DNA of 64,000 nucleotides from Pseudomonas asturiensis (GCF_900143095.1 NZ_FRDA01000013.1:1-64000); one strand, 5' to 3'. Counted from the stretch's first letter, positions 41,357 through 50,853 are shown. Made by a program: numbers and translations. Notes: generated by a model not told the origin, from the letters alone.

Positions 41357-43243
41357 GTGAGTTCCGAACCTAGATCTTCAACGCCGCACACCTCAGTCAA
41401 CCCGCCGCGCTACCGCCAGGTGAGCATTGGCCATCCTGCCGTTGAGGTGCGTGAGGAAAAGGGCGTGCTGCACATGCATGCACTGGAGCCACTGGCCGAG
41501 TTGCCCAGGCGGCTGCTCGACCGGCTGGTGCACTGGGCCGAGGTTCGCCCGCAACAGACATTCATTGCGGCCCGTGACAGCCTGGGCGGCTGGCGAACCG
41601 TCAGTTATGCCGACATGCTGGAGTCGGTACGGGCCATCGCTCAAGGCCTGCTGAAATACCAGCTTTCGGCTGACAGGCCGTTGGCGCTGCTCTCGGGCAA
41701 CGACATCGAACATCTGCAGGTCGCTCTCGGGGCGATGTATGCCGGCATTCCGTATTGCCCGGTCTCGCCGGCTTATTCGGTGTTGTCGCAGGACTTCGCC
41801 AAATTGCGGCACGTCTGCGAGGTCTTGCAGCCAGGGCTGGTGTTCATCAGTGATGCCGCGCCCTTTCAACGAGCAGTCGATGCAGTCATTGCTGCGGATA
41901 CACCGATCATTACGGTGCGCGGCCAGCTCGAGGGTCGTCGCCAGATCCGTTTCGACAGCCTGCTGGAACAGCCCGGCGGAGCCGAAGCCGAGGCCGCGTT
42001 CGAGGCCACGGGGCCTGACAGCATCGCCAAGTTTCTGTTTACCTCAGGCTCCACCAAACTGCCCAAGGCGGTGGTCACGACCCAGCGCATGTTGTGCGCC
42101 AATCAGCAAATGCTCCTGCAGACCTTTCCGGTATTCGGAGAAGAGCCGCCGGTGCTGGTGGACTGGCTGCCGTGGAACCACACCTTTGGCGGCAGTCACA
42201 ACGTCGGCATCGTGCTGTACAACGGCGGCACCTTTTATCTGGACAACGGCAAGCCCACTGCGCAGGGCTTCGCTGAGACCCTGCGCAACCTCAAGGAGAT
42301 TTCGCCGACCGCCTACCTCACCGTGCCCAAGGGCTGGGAAGAGCTGGTCAACGCGCTGGAGCAGGACGCGGAACTGCGCGAGCGGTTTTTTGCGCGTATG
42401 AAGCTGTTCTTCTTTGCCGCAGCCGGTCTTTCTCAAAGCATCTGGGACCGGCTGGATCGGGTCGCCGAGCAGCATTGTGCAGAGCGTATTCGCATGATGG
42501 CAGGCCTGGGCATGACCGAGGCCGCGCCGTCCTGTACGTTCACCACCGGGCCTTTGTCTATGGCCGGATACATCGGTTTGCCTGCGCCGGGCTGTGAAGT
42601 GCGGCTGGTGCCGGTTGACGGCAAGCTGGAAGGTCGCTTTCGCGGACCGCACATCATGCCGGGCTACTGGCGTTCGCCACAGCAGACCGCCGAAGTTTTC
42701 GATGAGGACGGTTTCTACTGTTCCGGCGACGCGATCAAGCTTGCCGATCCGTCAGCGCCTGAACTGGGCCTGATGTTCGATGGCCGCCTGGCCGAAGACT
42801 TCAAATTGTCGTCCGGGGTATTCGTCAGTGTCGGGCCGATGCGTAACCGCGCTGTGCTGGACGGCTCACCCTACGTGCAGGACGTGGTCATCGCTGCACC
42901 GGATCGCGAATGCCTGGGCGCTCTGGTGTTCCCGAGACTGCATGACTGCCGCCAGCTCGCCGGTCTGAGTGCCGATGCCAGTGACGCAGAGGTATTGGCA
43001 AGCGCGCCTGTTCGCCTGTGGTTTGCGGACTGGCTCGCGCGTTTGAACCGAGATGCCAACGGCAACGCCAGCCGCCTTGAGTGGATCACCCTGTTGGACG
43101 AGCCTGCGTCGATTGACCGAGGCGAAATAACGGACAAGGGCTCGATCAATCAGCGTGCGGTGTTGCAGTGGCGCGCCGCGAAGGTCGAGGCGCTGTATCG
43201 TGGCGAGGACCCCGATATGCTGCGCGCCGGGTCACCGAAATGA
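41357..43243 (+). CDS. fcs: Feruloyl-CoA synthetase
   Basis: 628 residues of the ANL adenylate-forming superfamily. It activates ferulate, p-coumarate and caffeate with ATP and CoA. The phosphate loop is KFLFTSGSTKLPKAVVTTQR (about 222-240). VDWLPWNHTFGGSHNVG is diagnostic of Fcs, and MMAGLGMTEAAPSCTF is the A5 motif. GFYCSGDAIKLADP and the region GRLAEDFKLSSGVFVSV are the A7-A8 hinge elements. GTG 41357 with GGAGAG upstream is chosen; an in-frame GTG at 41315 is less supported. It overlaps the thiolase gene by 4 bases. Confidence 0.94.
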   Translation: MSSEPRSSTPHTSVNPPRYRQVSIGHPAVEVREEKGVLHMHALEPLAELPRRLLDRLVHWAEVRPQQTFIAARDSLGGWRTVSYADMLESVRAIAQGLLKYQLSADRPLALLSGNDIEHLQVALGAMYAGIPYCPVSPAYSVLSQDFAKLRHVCEVLQPGLVFISDAAPFQRAVDAVIAADTPIITVRGQLEGRRQIRFDSLLEQPGGAEAEAAFEATGPDSIAKFLFTSGSTKLPKAVVTTQRMLCANQQMLLQTFPVFGEEPPVLVDWLPWNHTFGGSHNVGIVLYNGGTFYLDNGKPTAQGFAETLRNLKEISPTAYLTVPKGWEELVNALEQDAELRERFFARMKLFFFAAAGLSQSIWDRLDRVAEQHCAERIRMMAGLGMTEAAPSCTFTTGPLSMAGYIGLPAPGCEVRLVPVDGKLEGRFRGPHIMPGYWRSPQQTAEVFDEDGFYCSGDAIKLADPSAPELGLMFDGRLAEDFKLSSGVFVSVGPMRNRAVLDGSPYVQDVVIAAPDRECLGALVFPRLHDCRQLAGLSADASDAEVLASAPVRLWFADWLARLNRDANGNASRLEWITLLDEPASIDRGEITDKGSINQRAVLQWRAAKVEALYRGEDPDMLRAGSPK

Positions 43244-44481
43244 ACAGCGCGGGACAGTATCTCGCCTTCAATGACGTGGCCATCATCGAGTCGGTGCGTA
43301 CACCCTGGATTGATCTGGGCGGAGCGCTGGCACAGGTGTCACCCATCGACCTGGGCATCAAGGTGGGTCGAGAGGTGCTGTCTCGAGCTGCGGTCGCGCC
43401 TGGCAGGGTCGACACCGTACTGGCCGGTTCCGTGGCACAGGCCAGTTTCGATGCGTACTTGCTGCCCAGACATATCGGCCTGTACTGCGGCGTCGCGCAG
43501 AGCGTTCCGGCGCTGGGCGTGCAGCGCATTTGTGCGACAGGCTTCGAACTGCTGCGTCAGGCGGCTCTGCATGTGGGATCGGGCGGGCAACTGGCGCTGT
43601 GCGTTGCGACGGAATCCATGTCCCGAAATCCGATTGCGGCGTACACCCATCGTGACGGCTTTCGCCTGGGGGCGGCCGTACAGTTCAAGGACTTTCTCTG
43701 GGAAGCGCTGTACGACCCGGCGCCTGGCATGGACATGATTGCCACTGCGGATAACCTCGCCCGGCGTTACGGGATCGGCCGCGAACACGTGGACGGCTAT
43801 GCGCTGCTGAGTCATCAACGCGCGTTGCAGGCTCAGGCCTCGGGCTGGCTGGCCCCGGAACTCACGACTGTGACGCCTGAGGAGTTTGCGCTTGAGGGGT
43901 ATCAGCCAAGAGGTATTGAATTGCCGCGCGGCGTGGATGCCGTCTCGCAAGACAGTCATCCGCGCACCACCCACCTGGCAGCCTTGTCCCGTTTGCGCTC
44001 CATTCACGCCAACGGCGTGCAAACCGCTGGAAACAGCTGCGCGGTGGTCGATGGCGCAGCCGCTGCACTGGTAGGCAAGGCCTCGGACGCTGACGGGCCG
44101 GTGCTTGCGCACCTGCTGGCCAGCGCGGTGACCGGTGTTGCCCCTGAATTTATGGGGATCGGTCCGGCGCCCGCCATTGAGCTGGTGTTGCAACGCAGTG
44201 GTTTGAGGCTGGCCGAGATCGGACGTATAGAAATCAACGAAGCGCAGGCCGCCCAGGTGCTCGCAGTCGCCCAGACGCTGGATATCGATATTGATCGGTT
44301 GAATGTCAATGGCGGTTCGCTCGGGCTTGGGCATCCGCTGGCGGCGACCGGCTTGCGTCTGGTGATGACGCTGGCGCGACAGTTGCGCAAGGAAAATCTG
44401 CGTTATGGCATCGCCGCGGCCTGTGTCGGCGGGGGGCAGGGCATGGCGCTGCTGATCGAGAATCCTGCTTTCAAGGGCTAA
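43240..44481 (+). CDS. Thiolase-family acetyl-CoA acetyltransferase
   Basis: 413 residues. The nucleophile Cys is in VQRICATGFELLRQAA (near 97). GNSCAVVDGAAAALVG, NVNGGSLGLGHPLAATGLR (with the catalytic His) and the C-terminal ACVGGGQGMALLIEN (second Cys) complete the site. It is translationally coupled to fcs (ATGA). Pseudomonad fcs-ech clusters often carry this gene ('aat') with an acyl-CoA dehydrogenase. It may serve an alternative beta-oxidation route for hydroxycinnamoyl-CoA or handle the acetyl-CoA released. Confidence 0.92.
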   Translation: MNSAGQYLAFNDVAIIESVRTPWIDLGGALAQVSPIDLGIKVGREVLSRAAVAPGRVDTVLAGSVAQASFDAYLLPRHIGLYCGVAQSVPALGVQRICATGFELLRQAALHVGSGGQLALCVATESMSRNPIAAYTHRDGFRLGAAVQFKDFLWEALYDPAPGMDMIATADNLARRYGIGREHVDGYALLSHQRALQAQASGWLAPELTTVTPEEFALEGYQPRGIELPRGVDAVSQDSHPRTTHLAALSRLRSIHANGVQTAGNSCAVVDGAAAALVGKASDADGPVLAHLLASAVTGVAPEFMGIGPAPAIELVLQRSGLRLAEIGRIEINEAQAAQVLAVAQTLDIDIDRLNVNGGSLGLGHPLAATGLRLVMTLARQLRKENLRYGIAAACVGGGQGMALLIENPAFKG

Positions 44482-44609
44482 CGGCCGACCGTGAGCGGCC
44501 AGGGACTGGCGCTGTGCATTCGCGGGCGGCGGCGATTCGGTTGTTCAGGCGATCTTTTCAACGGACGACTCACCTGCACGCCACTTCCCATGCTATGAGG
44601 AGATACACC

Positions 44610-46367
44610 ATGTGGCGTTACCAACCGCCGTTAGATGACATGCAGTTCGTGCTGGAACACTGGCTGCAAGCCCCGTCCTCATGGGCCTTGACACCCGCAT
44701 TCGCCACACTGGACCTGCCGTTGGCCAGGCAGGTGCTGGAAGAGGCGGGGCGTTTCAGTCATGAGGTGCTGGCACCGCTCAATGCCGTGGGTGATCGTGA
44801 AGGTTGTCGTTTCTCCAACGGCGAGGTGACCACGCCAGCAGGCTTTGCTGCCGCCTATCAGGCCTTTGTCGAAGGCGGCTGGCCGTCGCTGGCGTGTGCT
44901 GAATCTCTGGGCGGGCAAGGGCTGCCCAATCTGCTCGATGCCGCCGTGCAGGAAATGCTCTATGCCTGTAACCACGGCTGGGCGATGTACACCGGTATCG
45001 CCCACGGTGCCTACCTGTGCCTGAAAAACCATGCACCCGAGTGGCTGCAGCAGCGCTATCTGCCTGAGATCATCAGTGGTGCCTCACTGCCCACCATGTG
45101 TCTGACCGAGCCCCAGGCGGGCAGTGACGTCGGTCTTTTGCGTTGCAAGGCCGAACCGCAACCCGATGGCAGCTACGCACTTAGCGGCAACAAGATATTC
45201 ATCTCGGGCGGCGAGCAGGACCTCACTGAAAACATTCTTCATCTGGTGTTGGCCCGTTTGCCGGATGCTCCCGTCGGTAGCCGTGGACTCTCGCTGTTTC
45301 TGGTGCCCAAACGCCTGGATCAGGGTCGCCGTAATGCGGTGCGCTGCGAGGGTATCGAGCACAAGATGGGCATCAAGGGCAGTGCCACCTGCTCGCTGGT
45401 GTTCGACAACGCTCAGGGCTGGTTGATTGGCGAGGCGCACCGCGGTCTGGCCGCCATGTTCGTGATGATGAACGCCGCGCGCCTGCATGTCGGGTTGCAA
45501 GGCCTGGGACATGCCGAAGCCGCCTGCCAGAGCGCGATGGTTTATGCGTGCGAGCGCAATCAAATGCGCGCGCCGACCCGACCTGAAGGCGAGCCCGCCC
45601 GGCCCGCCGACCCGATTCATTACCATCCGGCCATGCGCCGCATTTTGTTCGAGCTCAAGGCCGGTTGCGAAGGCATGCGCGCCATCGGTTACTGGGCGGC
45701 ACATCTATTGGACCAGGCGCAGCACCACATGGACCCCGTTGCGCGTGCCGACGCAGGGCAACTTGCCGGTCTGCTGACGCCGATCATCAAGGCGTTCTTC
45801 ACCTCGCAAGGCTTTCAGTTGTCCAGCAAGGCACTGCAGGTATTTGGGGGTTACGGCTACGTCAGTGAGTTCGGTATCGAGCAGACGTTACGCGACAGCC
45901 GAATCGGGATGATTTACGAGGGCAGTAACGAAATCCAGGCCAACGACCTGCTGCTGCGCAAGGTGCTGGGCGACGATGCCCAGACCCTGTCCCGTTTACT
46001 GCGGCTCATTGAGCAGGAAGCCGTAGAGGCCGCCGCGATACCAGAATGTGCAGTATTTGCACAGGAATTGAGGGTTGCCTGCGAACGGCTTGGCCAGATC
46101 ACCGCGACTATCAGCAAGCATGCTTTACAGGATGCCGAGTACCCGTATCGCGTTGCCGGGGATTACCTGGATGTGTGCGGCCTGACGCTGCTGGCGTTCG
46201 CTTGGACGCGCGCGGCGCGTGTGGCGCAGTCCTTGCCGCACAGCCATCCGTTGCGCGGCGCAAAAAACCGGACTGCAGGGTTTTTCTTTGCCTATGTGCT
46301 GCCGGAGTTGAACCTGAAAGTCGCCAGCATCAGCAAAGCTCAGGCCCCGTTGCCTTTCCTGTTTTGA
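44610..46367 (+). CDS. Acyl-CoA dehydrogenase
   Basis: 585 residues, the long AcdA/FadE-type with a C-terminal extension. MWRYQPPLDDMQFVLEHWLQ begins the protein after GAGGAG. MCLTEPQAGSDVGLLRCKA is the flavin-binding signature and KIFISGGEQDLTENI follows. RIGMIYEGSNEIQANDLLLRK carries the catalytic Glu. The last 120 residues form the extra helical domain (DUF2427-like) of the 580-600 residue group. It ends the ferulate operon 128 bases after the thiolase. Its substrate is unproven; feruloyl-type CoA esters or saturated phenylpropanoyl-CoA are possible. Confidence 0.92.
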   Translation: MWRYQPPLDDMQFVLEHWLQAPSSWALTPAFATLDLPLARQVLEEAGRFSHEVLAPLNAVGDREGCRFSNGEVTTPAGFAAAYQAFVEGGWPSLACAESLGGQGLPNLLDAAVQEMLYACNHGWAMYTGIAHGAYLCLKNHAPEWLQQRYLPEIISGASLPTMCLTEPQAGSDVGLLRCKAEPQPDGSYALSGNKIFISGGEQDLTENILHLVLARLPDAPVGSRGLSLFLVPKRLDQGRRNAVRCEGIEHKMGIKGSATCSLVFDNAQGWLIGEAHRGLAAMFVMMNAARLHVGLQGLGHAEAACQSAMVYACERNQMRAPTRPEGEPARPADPIHYHPAMRRILFELKAGCEGMRAIGYWAAHLLDQAQHHMDPVARADAGQLAGLLTPIIKAFFTSQGFQLSSKALQVFGGYGYVSEFGIEQTLRDSRIGMIYEGSNEIQANDLLLRKVLGDDAQTLSRLLRLIEQEAVEAAAIPECAVFAQELRVACERLGQITATISKHALQDAEYPYRVAGDYLDVCGLTLLAFAWTRAARVAQSLPHSHPLRGAKNRTAGFFFAYVLPELNLKVASISKAQAPLPFLF

Positions 46368-46453
46368 ACACCTGCCATGCGGATTTGCGATCTTTCTGCA
46401 GCGTTATTGCGTGTTGAATATCCTGCCTCTCACAGGGGCCGTGTAATGGATGA

Positions 46454-46903
46454 TCAAAGGAACGAACTGCTCAATGCAGCCTGAGCCGCAACCACGACCA
46501 CAGCAATAAACGCAATTTGAGAGATCAGTAGCACCAGAACGACTTCCAGATAGCCTGATTTATTATCCTGCCATGTCGCGCGCGCCAGCTTCTTCTGACG
46601 CTTGAAGAAGTGGGGCTCTTCCTGGGTTATTGTTTTTAAGCGTTCTTTCAGTTCGGCAGGTGAAGACACCGCCGACTCGATGAACAGACTCATATTGGCC
46701 AGGCACGCGCCGATGAAGACCAGCAGGCTGAACAAGAACGGAATCGTCCTTTTGACGCCCTCGAAGGTGGGATCAAACGAGCTCGGACTCAAGCTGAGGT
46801 CTAGCCTGGAACCGAACACGAAGGCAAGCGTCAGGAACAAGGCCTGCGGTGTGAGGTTTCTCAGGAACTCCAGAAATGCTTTGCGGTTCTCTCCAAAAAA
46901 CAT
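46454..46903 (-). CDS. Membrane protein of unknown function
   Basis: 149 residues with three hydrophobic segments, at about 16-33 (weak), 52-76 and 116-140. The connecting loop (80-112) is charged (EEPHFFKRQKKLARATWQD). The ribosome site AAGGAG lies 5 bases before the ATG. No family is recognised. It is isolated between the ferulate operon and an unrelated gene. The 210-base region 46904-47113 upstream holds no other gene. Confidence 0.7.
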   Translation of the reverse strand: MFFGENRKAFLEFLRNLTPQALFLTLAFVFGSRLDLSLSPSSFDPTFEGVKRTIPFLFSLLVFIGACLANMSLFIESAVSSPAELKERLKTITQEEPHFFKRQKKLARATWQDNKSGYLEVVLVLLISQIAFIAVVVVAAQAALSSSFL

Positions 46904-47113
46904 TGTTGCTCCTTAATAGCGTGATCCTGCGGATGCCAGTGTGATTATCTCTGTCACGACTGGACATGGAAACACGCGAACCTGATTCCGGTTATTGATC
47001 TTTCCAGCACTGTTGAAGCGCAGTGCGACGGCGAGGAGTAGACTTTTGTATCGCTTGACCAAATGCTGATGAACCGCGAATCTCGCAGGCTCAAATACCA
47101 CGGACTTTCTTCC

Positions 47114-47491
47114 ATGCGTACCCTCGCCGAACTCTCTTTCGATTTCATCTGGCATTTGATGTTCGCGGATGAGGATCAGCTCGAGCAGGATCTGGCTGTC
47201 CGGATGCTGGAGGGTTTGTGTGATCAACTGACGCGGATGTCAGATGAGGAGAGAAGGGCGTTCATCACGGTAGCGATCGAGCGTCGAGCCGTCTGGCTGG
47301 CCGACCCGGATGTCAGCGCACAGCCGGCCAGGCAACGCCGGGTGCAAGAACAAGAGCGGTTTCTTGACGACGTGATATCCGGCGATTTTTTCAGCCAGTT
47401 CGAAGCCTCGACCATCCCTGACGACCACGATCGTGTCATCCCGATTCGCAGTTATCGAAAAGGCGGCCAACGCCAGGCTGGCCGCCGGTAG
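47114..47491 (+). CDS. Soluble protein of unknown function
   Basis: 125 residues beginning MRTLAELSFDFIWHLMFADE, with helical charged sequence (LCDQLTRMSDEERRAFITVA) and a basic tail (IRSYRKGGQRQAGRR). No signal peptide or membrane segment. The ATG at 47114 is preferred to the upstream extension (47063) because the conserved-looking sequence starts there; neither has a strong ribosome site. It converges on the RidA gene. The family is not recognised. Confidence 0.5.
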   Translation: MRTLAELSFDFIWHLMFADEDQLEQDLAVRMLEGLCDQLTRMSDEERRAFITVAIERRAVWLADPDVSAQPARQRRVQEQERFLDDVISGDFFSQFEASTIPDDHDRVIPIRSYRKGGQRQAGRR

Positions 47492-47496
47492 GTGTT

Positions 47497-47898
47497 TTAT
47501 TCGCGCTCAGGCAGCCGGGCAATCACTTTGATTTCGAATTCAAAGCCGTAAAGCCAGGTGACGCCGACGGCCGTCACCGTCGGATAGGGCGCCTGACCCC
47601 AGAATTCCGGTACGACAGTGTTCCAGATACGCTCGAACTTCGCCTGCGGGTCGACGATGAACAGGATGACGTCCTGTACATCATTGAACGTGCAACCGGC
47701 TGCCTCCAAAACGGCATTCAGGTTGCGGAAGGCGAGTTGCACCTGTTTATCCAGGTCCGGTTCGGGTGAGCCGTCCTCGCGGCTGCCTACCTGGCCGGAG
47801 ACAAACAGAAGACCATTGGCGCGTACCGCTGGCGAATAGCGATTGCGTTCATAAAGGGCCTGGCGGCCTGCCGGAAATACCACGTCACGCTGGGTCAT
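47497..47898 (-). CDS. RidA-family (YjgF/YER057c/UK114) protein
   Basis: 133 residues. YSPAVRANGLLFVSGQVGSREDG is the N-terminal family signature, followed by LDKQVQLAFRNLNAVLEAAG and TVTAVGVTWLYGFEFEIKVIA. The usual catalytic Arg of RidA (in 'R.....LP') is not seen: the matching place reads YPTVTAVGVTWL. It therefore belongs to a RidA-like (Rid2-7) subgroup, and the imine-deaminase role should not be assumed. It is divergent from a LysR gene with a clear operator between them. Confidence 0.85.
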   Translation of the reverse strand: MTQRDVVFPAGRQALYERNRYSPAVRANGLLFVSGQVGSREDGSPEPDLDKQVQLAFRNLNAVLEAAGCTFNDVQDVILFIVDPQAKFERIWNTVVPEFWGQAPYPTVTAVGVTWLYGFEFEIKVIARLPERE

Positions 47899-47997
47899 GA
47901 GCTTGCTCCATCAAAGGTCGCAACGACCTGTCATTAAAGATGGATCGACTTTAGGGGCTTGCACTCGCTGGATAAACGAGCAACTGTAGGTATCACT

Positions 47998-48014
47998 GTT
48001 TGGTAATCCCAAAC
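47998..48014. promoter_or_regulatory. LysR-type operator between ridA-like gene and LysR
   Basis: A perfect inverted repeat GTTTGG-TAATC-CCAAAC, containing a T-N11-A core, 26 bases before the LysR start and about 100 bases before the RidA gene. This is the normal autoregulatory site arrangement. Confidence 0.7.
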
Positions 48015-48039
48015 AATCATCCATAAAAACGGGGCGAAA

Positions 48040-48966
48040 ATGGATCGGTTTGATGCGATGCAGGCATTTGCGCGAGTCGTGGAAACCGGCAGTTTTACCA
48101 AGGCCGCAGGTACGCTGCACATGAGCAAGACCAGCGTGACGCAACTGGTGCAGCAACTTGAGGCGCGTCTACGTGTCAAGCTGCTCAACTGCACCACGCG
48201 CAAGGTTAACGTGACGGCCGACGGGGCAGCGTACTACGAGCGTGTGGTCAGGCTGCTGGCTGACATGGACGATGCCGAGACCAGTCTGTCCAGTGCTGCC
48301 GCGTTGCCCCGGGGCCGATTGAGGGTCGATGTGCCCAGCCCCTTCGCCAGCCTGTTGCTGATGCCAGCATTGCCAGCCTTTCATGCGCGCTACCCGGACA
48401 TCCAGATCGACATGGGGGCCAGCGACCGCATCGTCGATCTGATTCGGGAAAACATGGATTGCGTGGTGCGCGGCGGCGAGATCACCGATCAGTCGCTGAT
48501 GGCGCGCCGTGTCGGCGATCTGCGTCTGGCGGTCTATGCATCGCCCGGATATGTGCAGCGTCTGGGGATGCCCGCTCACCCGCAAGACCTTGAGAATTCC
48601 CATCACCGCATTGTCGGCTACCTGTGGGCGCGCACCGGCAAGGCGTTGCCGTACGCCATGCACCGTGGCGAGGAGAGCATTCATGCCCATGGCCGTTATG
48701 TGCTGGCGGTGGACGACGGCAATGCCTACCTGGCAGCGGGGCTCGCAGGCATGGGGATCATCTGGCTGCCGGACTATATGGCCCTGCCTCACGTGGCCAA
48801 TGGCGACCTCGTGCCGTTGTTCGAAGACTGGCGCATGGATTCAATGCCGATGTACGTGGCTTTCCCGCCCAATCGGCATGTCAGTGTGAAGGTCCGGGCA
48901 TTCATCGACTGGGTGGCAGAATTGATGGCTGAGCATGCGCCACTCAAGCCCCTTGGCAAGGCCTAG
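48040..48966 (+). CDS. LysR-type transcriptional regulator
   Basis: 308 residues. The HTH is MDRFDAMQAFARVVETGSFTKAAG then LHMSKTSVTQLVQQLEARLR. The effector domain begins LPRGRLRVDVPSPFASLLLMPALPAF, typical of the CrgA-like (PBP2) clade, which often regulates oxidoreductases and electrophile response. It should control the divergent RidA-family gene through the operator at 47998-48014. Its stop overlaps the end of the next, convergent LysR gene by 4 bases. Confidence 0.92.
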   Translation: MDRFDAMQAFARVVETGSFTKAAGTLHMSKTSVTQLVQQLEARLRVKLLNCTTRKVNVTADGAAYYERVVRLLADMDDAETSLSSAAALPRGRLRVDVPSPFASLLLMPALPAFHARYPDIQIDMGASDRIVDLIRENMDCVVRGGEITDQSLMARRVGDLRLAVYASPGYVQRLGMPAHPQDLENSHHRIVGYLWARTGKALPYAMHRGEESIHAHGRYVLAVDDGNAYLAAGLAGMGIIWLPDYMALPHVANGDLVPLFEDWRMDSMPMYVAFPPNRHVSVKVRAFIDWVAELMAEHAPLKPLGKA

Positions 48967-49880
48967 CGGCGTGCGGACAGCTGTTGCGGGGCCAGGAAGG
49001 CATCGTGAAAGTACTGACGAAACGCCTGCATCGCTGGCGTAAAAGCGCGTTCGCGGTGCCAGGCAAGGCCCACGCTCATGGGCGTGACCTTGTCGGTCAC
49101 CGTGATGGTTTCAATGCGCTTGCCCTCCAGCGACCAGGGTCTGTGCACCAGATCTGAAAGGATCGCCACGCCGCTGCCGTTGGCGACCATGCTGCGCACA
49201 GCCTCGACCGAACTGGTGCGCACCCGCACGCTGGGTGTCTGCCGCGCCAGTTTCCAGTAGCGCATTGCACTCTGCTCGGCTTCATCGACCGTCAGCAGGA
49301 TATACGGCTCCTTGGCCACATCGGAAAGGCTCACCATATCGCGCTGGCACAACGGGTGATGGCTGGGCAGCCAGAGGCGTCGCTCGGAGTTGAACAGCGT
49401 TTCGGACACGATATCCGAATGGGTGATGTTTGCAGTGAGCACCACGGCCATGTCGAAGCAGCCCTCCAGCAAGCCTTGTTCGATGGCCTGGCGCTCCTGC
49501 TCATGGACCTGAATCGAAACGTCCGGGTGCCAATGTTCCAGCCGCTGCAAATGGTGCGGCAGAAAATAACCGATCACCGTGTAACTGGCTGCCAGGCGCA
49601 GCAAACCACTGGCGCGCACGTCAGGCAGTGGGCTGTTCAGCGCATCGTCGACGCTGCGCAGGATCACGTAGGCGCGGTTGAGAAAGTGCCGACCCGCATC
49701 GGTAAGGGTCATGCCCTGGGCCGATCGTTGAAACAACAGGCTGCCCAGAATGTGCTCCAGCTCTTTGATCGCCGTCGTCACCGCTGACTGGGAAATATTG
49801 AGGTGAATCGCTGCCTGAGAGATCTGCCCGATCTCGGCAGTGGCGACAAAATAGCGGATCTGACGAAGGGTGAGGGACAT
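48963..49880 (-). CDS. LysR-type regulator, divergent from pxpABC
   Basis: 305 residues. The HTH is LRQIRYFVATAEIGQISQAAIHL followed by SQSAVTTAIKELEHILGSLLF, of the CbbR/NAC-like type. The effector domain has RASGLLRLAASYTVIGYFLP and a C-terminal AFRQYFHDAFL. It is divergent from the 5-oxoprolinase genes with two inverted repeats in the gap, so it most likely controls them in response to 5-oxoproline or a related amide. Confidence 0.9.
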   Translation of the reverse strand: MSLTLRQIRYFVATAEIGQISQAAIHLNISQSAVTTAIKELEHILGSLLFQRSAQGMTLTDAGRHFLNRAYVILRSVDDALNSPLPDVRASGLLRLAASYTVIGYFLPHHLQRLEHWHPDVSIQVHEQERQAIEQGLLEGCFDMAVVLTANITHSDIVSETLFNSERRLWLPSHHPLCQRDMVSLSDVAKEPYILLTVDEAEQSAMRYWKLARQTPSVRVRTSSVEAVRSMVANGSGVAILSDLVHRPWSLEGKRIETITVTDKVTPMSVGLAWHRERAFTPAMQAFRQYFHDAFLAPQQLSARR

Positions 49881-49922
49881 CGGTTTTCCTTCAGGCAGCC
49901 ATCTGTTTTTCGAATAAAGGGC

Positions 49923-49952
49923 TATCTGTTAATAGATCTACCCAAGGGGTAG
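49923..49952. promoter_or_regulatory. Two inverted repeats in the LysR-pxpA gap
   Basis: ATCT-GTTAAT-AGAT (about 49924-49937) is directly followed by CTACCC-AAG-GGGTAG (49938-49952). The paired dyads, 57-85 bases before pxpA, fit the recognition and activation sites of a LysR protein. Confidence 0.6.
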
Positions 49953-50008
49953 CAAGGAATCTAACGTGGTCCGGGCGATATCGCAATTTCATGTCAGGAG
50001 GCCACGAC

Positions 50009-50767
50009 ATGCGGACAGTCGATTTCAATTCGGACATGGGTGAGAGCTTTGGTGCCTGGACCATCGGCGATGGTGTGGATACCGAACTCATGAGATTCAT
50101 CAGTTCAGCCAACGTAGCCACCGGTTTTCACGCGGGCGACCCCGGCACCATGCGCCGCACCGTCGAGCAGGCCAAGCGCCTTGGGGTTGCAGTCGGCGCG
50201 CATCCAGGCTTCCACGATCTGGTGGGGTTCGGCCGTCGACATATTCAGGCACCGGCGCAGGAGCTGGTGGACGACATGCTTTATCAGCTCGGTGCCCTGA
50301 GAGAAATCGCTCGTGCTCAAGGCGTAACGCTGCAACATTTCAAGCCTCACGGTGCGTTGTACATGCACCTGGCTCGCGATGAAGAGGCGGCGCGGCTGCT
50401 GGTCGAAAACCTGCAGCGGCTGGAGCCTGAGCTGCTGCTGTACTGCATGCCCGGTTCAGTGATCTGCAGGATCGCGCAGGAACTGGGGCAGCCGGTCATT
50501 CGTGAGTTCTACGCTGATCGGGCTTACGATCTCAGCGGCTCTATCGTGTTTACCCGAAACGTGCAGGCTTATGATCCGGCAAAAGTCGCGGCACGTGTGC
50601 TGCATGCCTGCCAGGAAGGGGTCGTGCGCACGGTCGAAGACGAAGACCTGCGCATCGAATTCGATTCCATTTGCCTGCACAGCGACACACCGGGCGCGCT
50701 GGATCTGGCCGAAGCCACGCGCAGGGCGCTGGATAATGCCGGTATTCAGGTCAAGGCCCCTCGTTGA
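50009..50767 (+). CDS. pxpA: 5-oxoprolinase subunit A (LamB/YcsF family)
   Basis: 252 residues. VDFNSDMGESFGAWTIGDG is the N-terminal signature; SANVATGFHAGDPGTM, VGAHPGFHDLVGFGRR and HFKPHGALYMHLARD follow. With PxpB and PxpC it performs ATP-dependent ring opening of 5-oxoproline to glutamate. The start at MRTVDFNSD has AGGAGG 8 bases upstream; the ATG six codons earlier would place that site inside the gene. pxpB follows after 118 bases. Confidence 0.95.
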   Translation: MRTVDFNSDMGESFGAWTIGDGVDTELMRFISSANVATGFHAGDPGTMRRTVEQAKRLGVAVGAHPGFHDLVGFGRRHIQAPAQELVDDMLYQLGALREIARAQGVTLQHFKPHGALYMHLARDEEAARLLVENLQRLEPELLLYCMPGSVICRIAQELGQPVIREFYADRAYDLSGSIVFTRNVQAYDPAKVAARVLHACQEGVVRTVEDEDLRIEFDSICLHSDTPGALDLAEATRRALDNAGIQVKAPR

Positions 50768-50853
50768 TCGCGCAAGGACACCAGGCACCCAGAGGCCGGG
50801 TCCCGTTACCATTTATTGCCTGCCGTTCTCCAATCCATCCAAGAGGGACAGAC

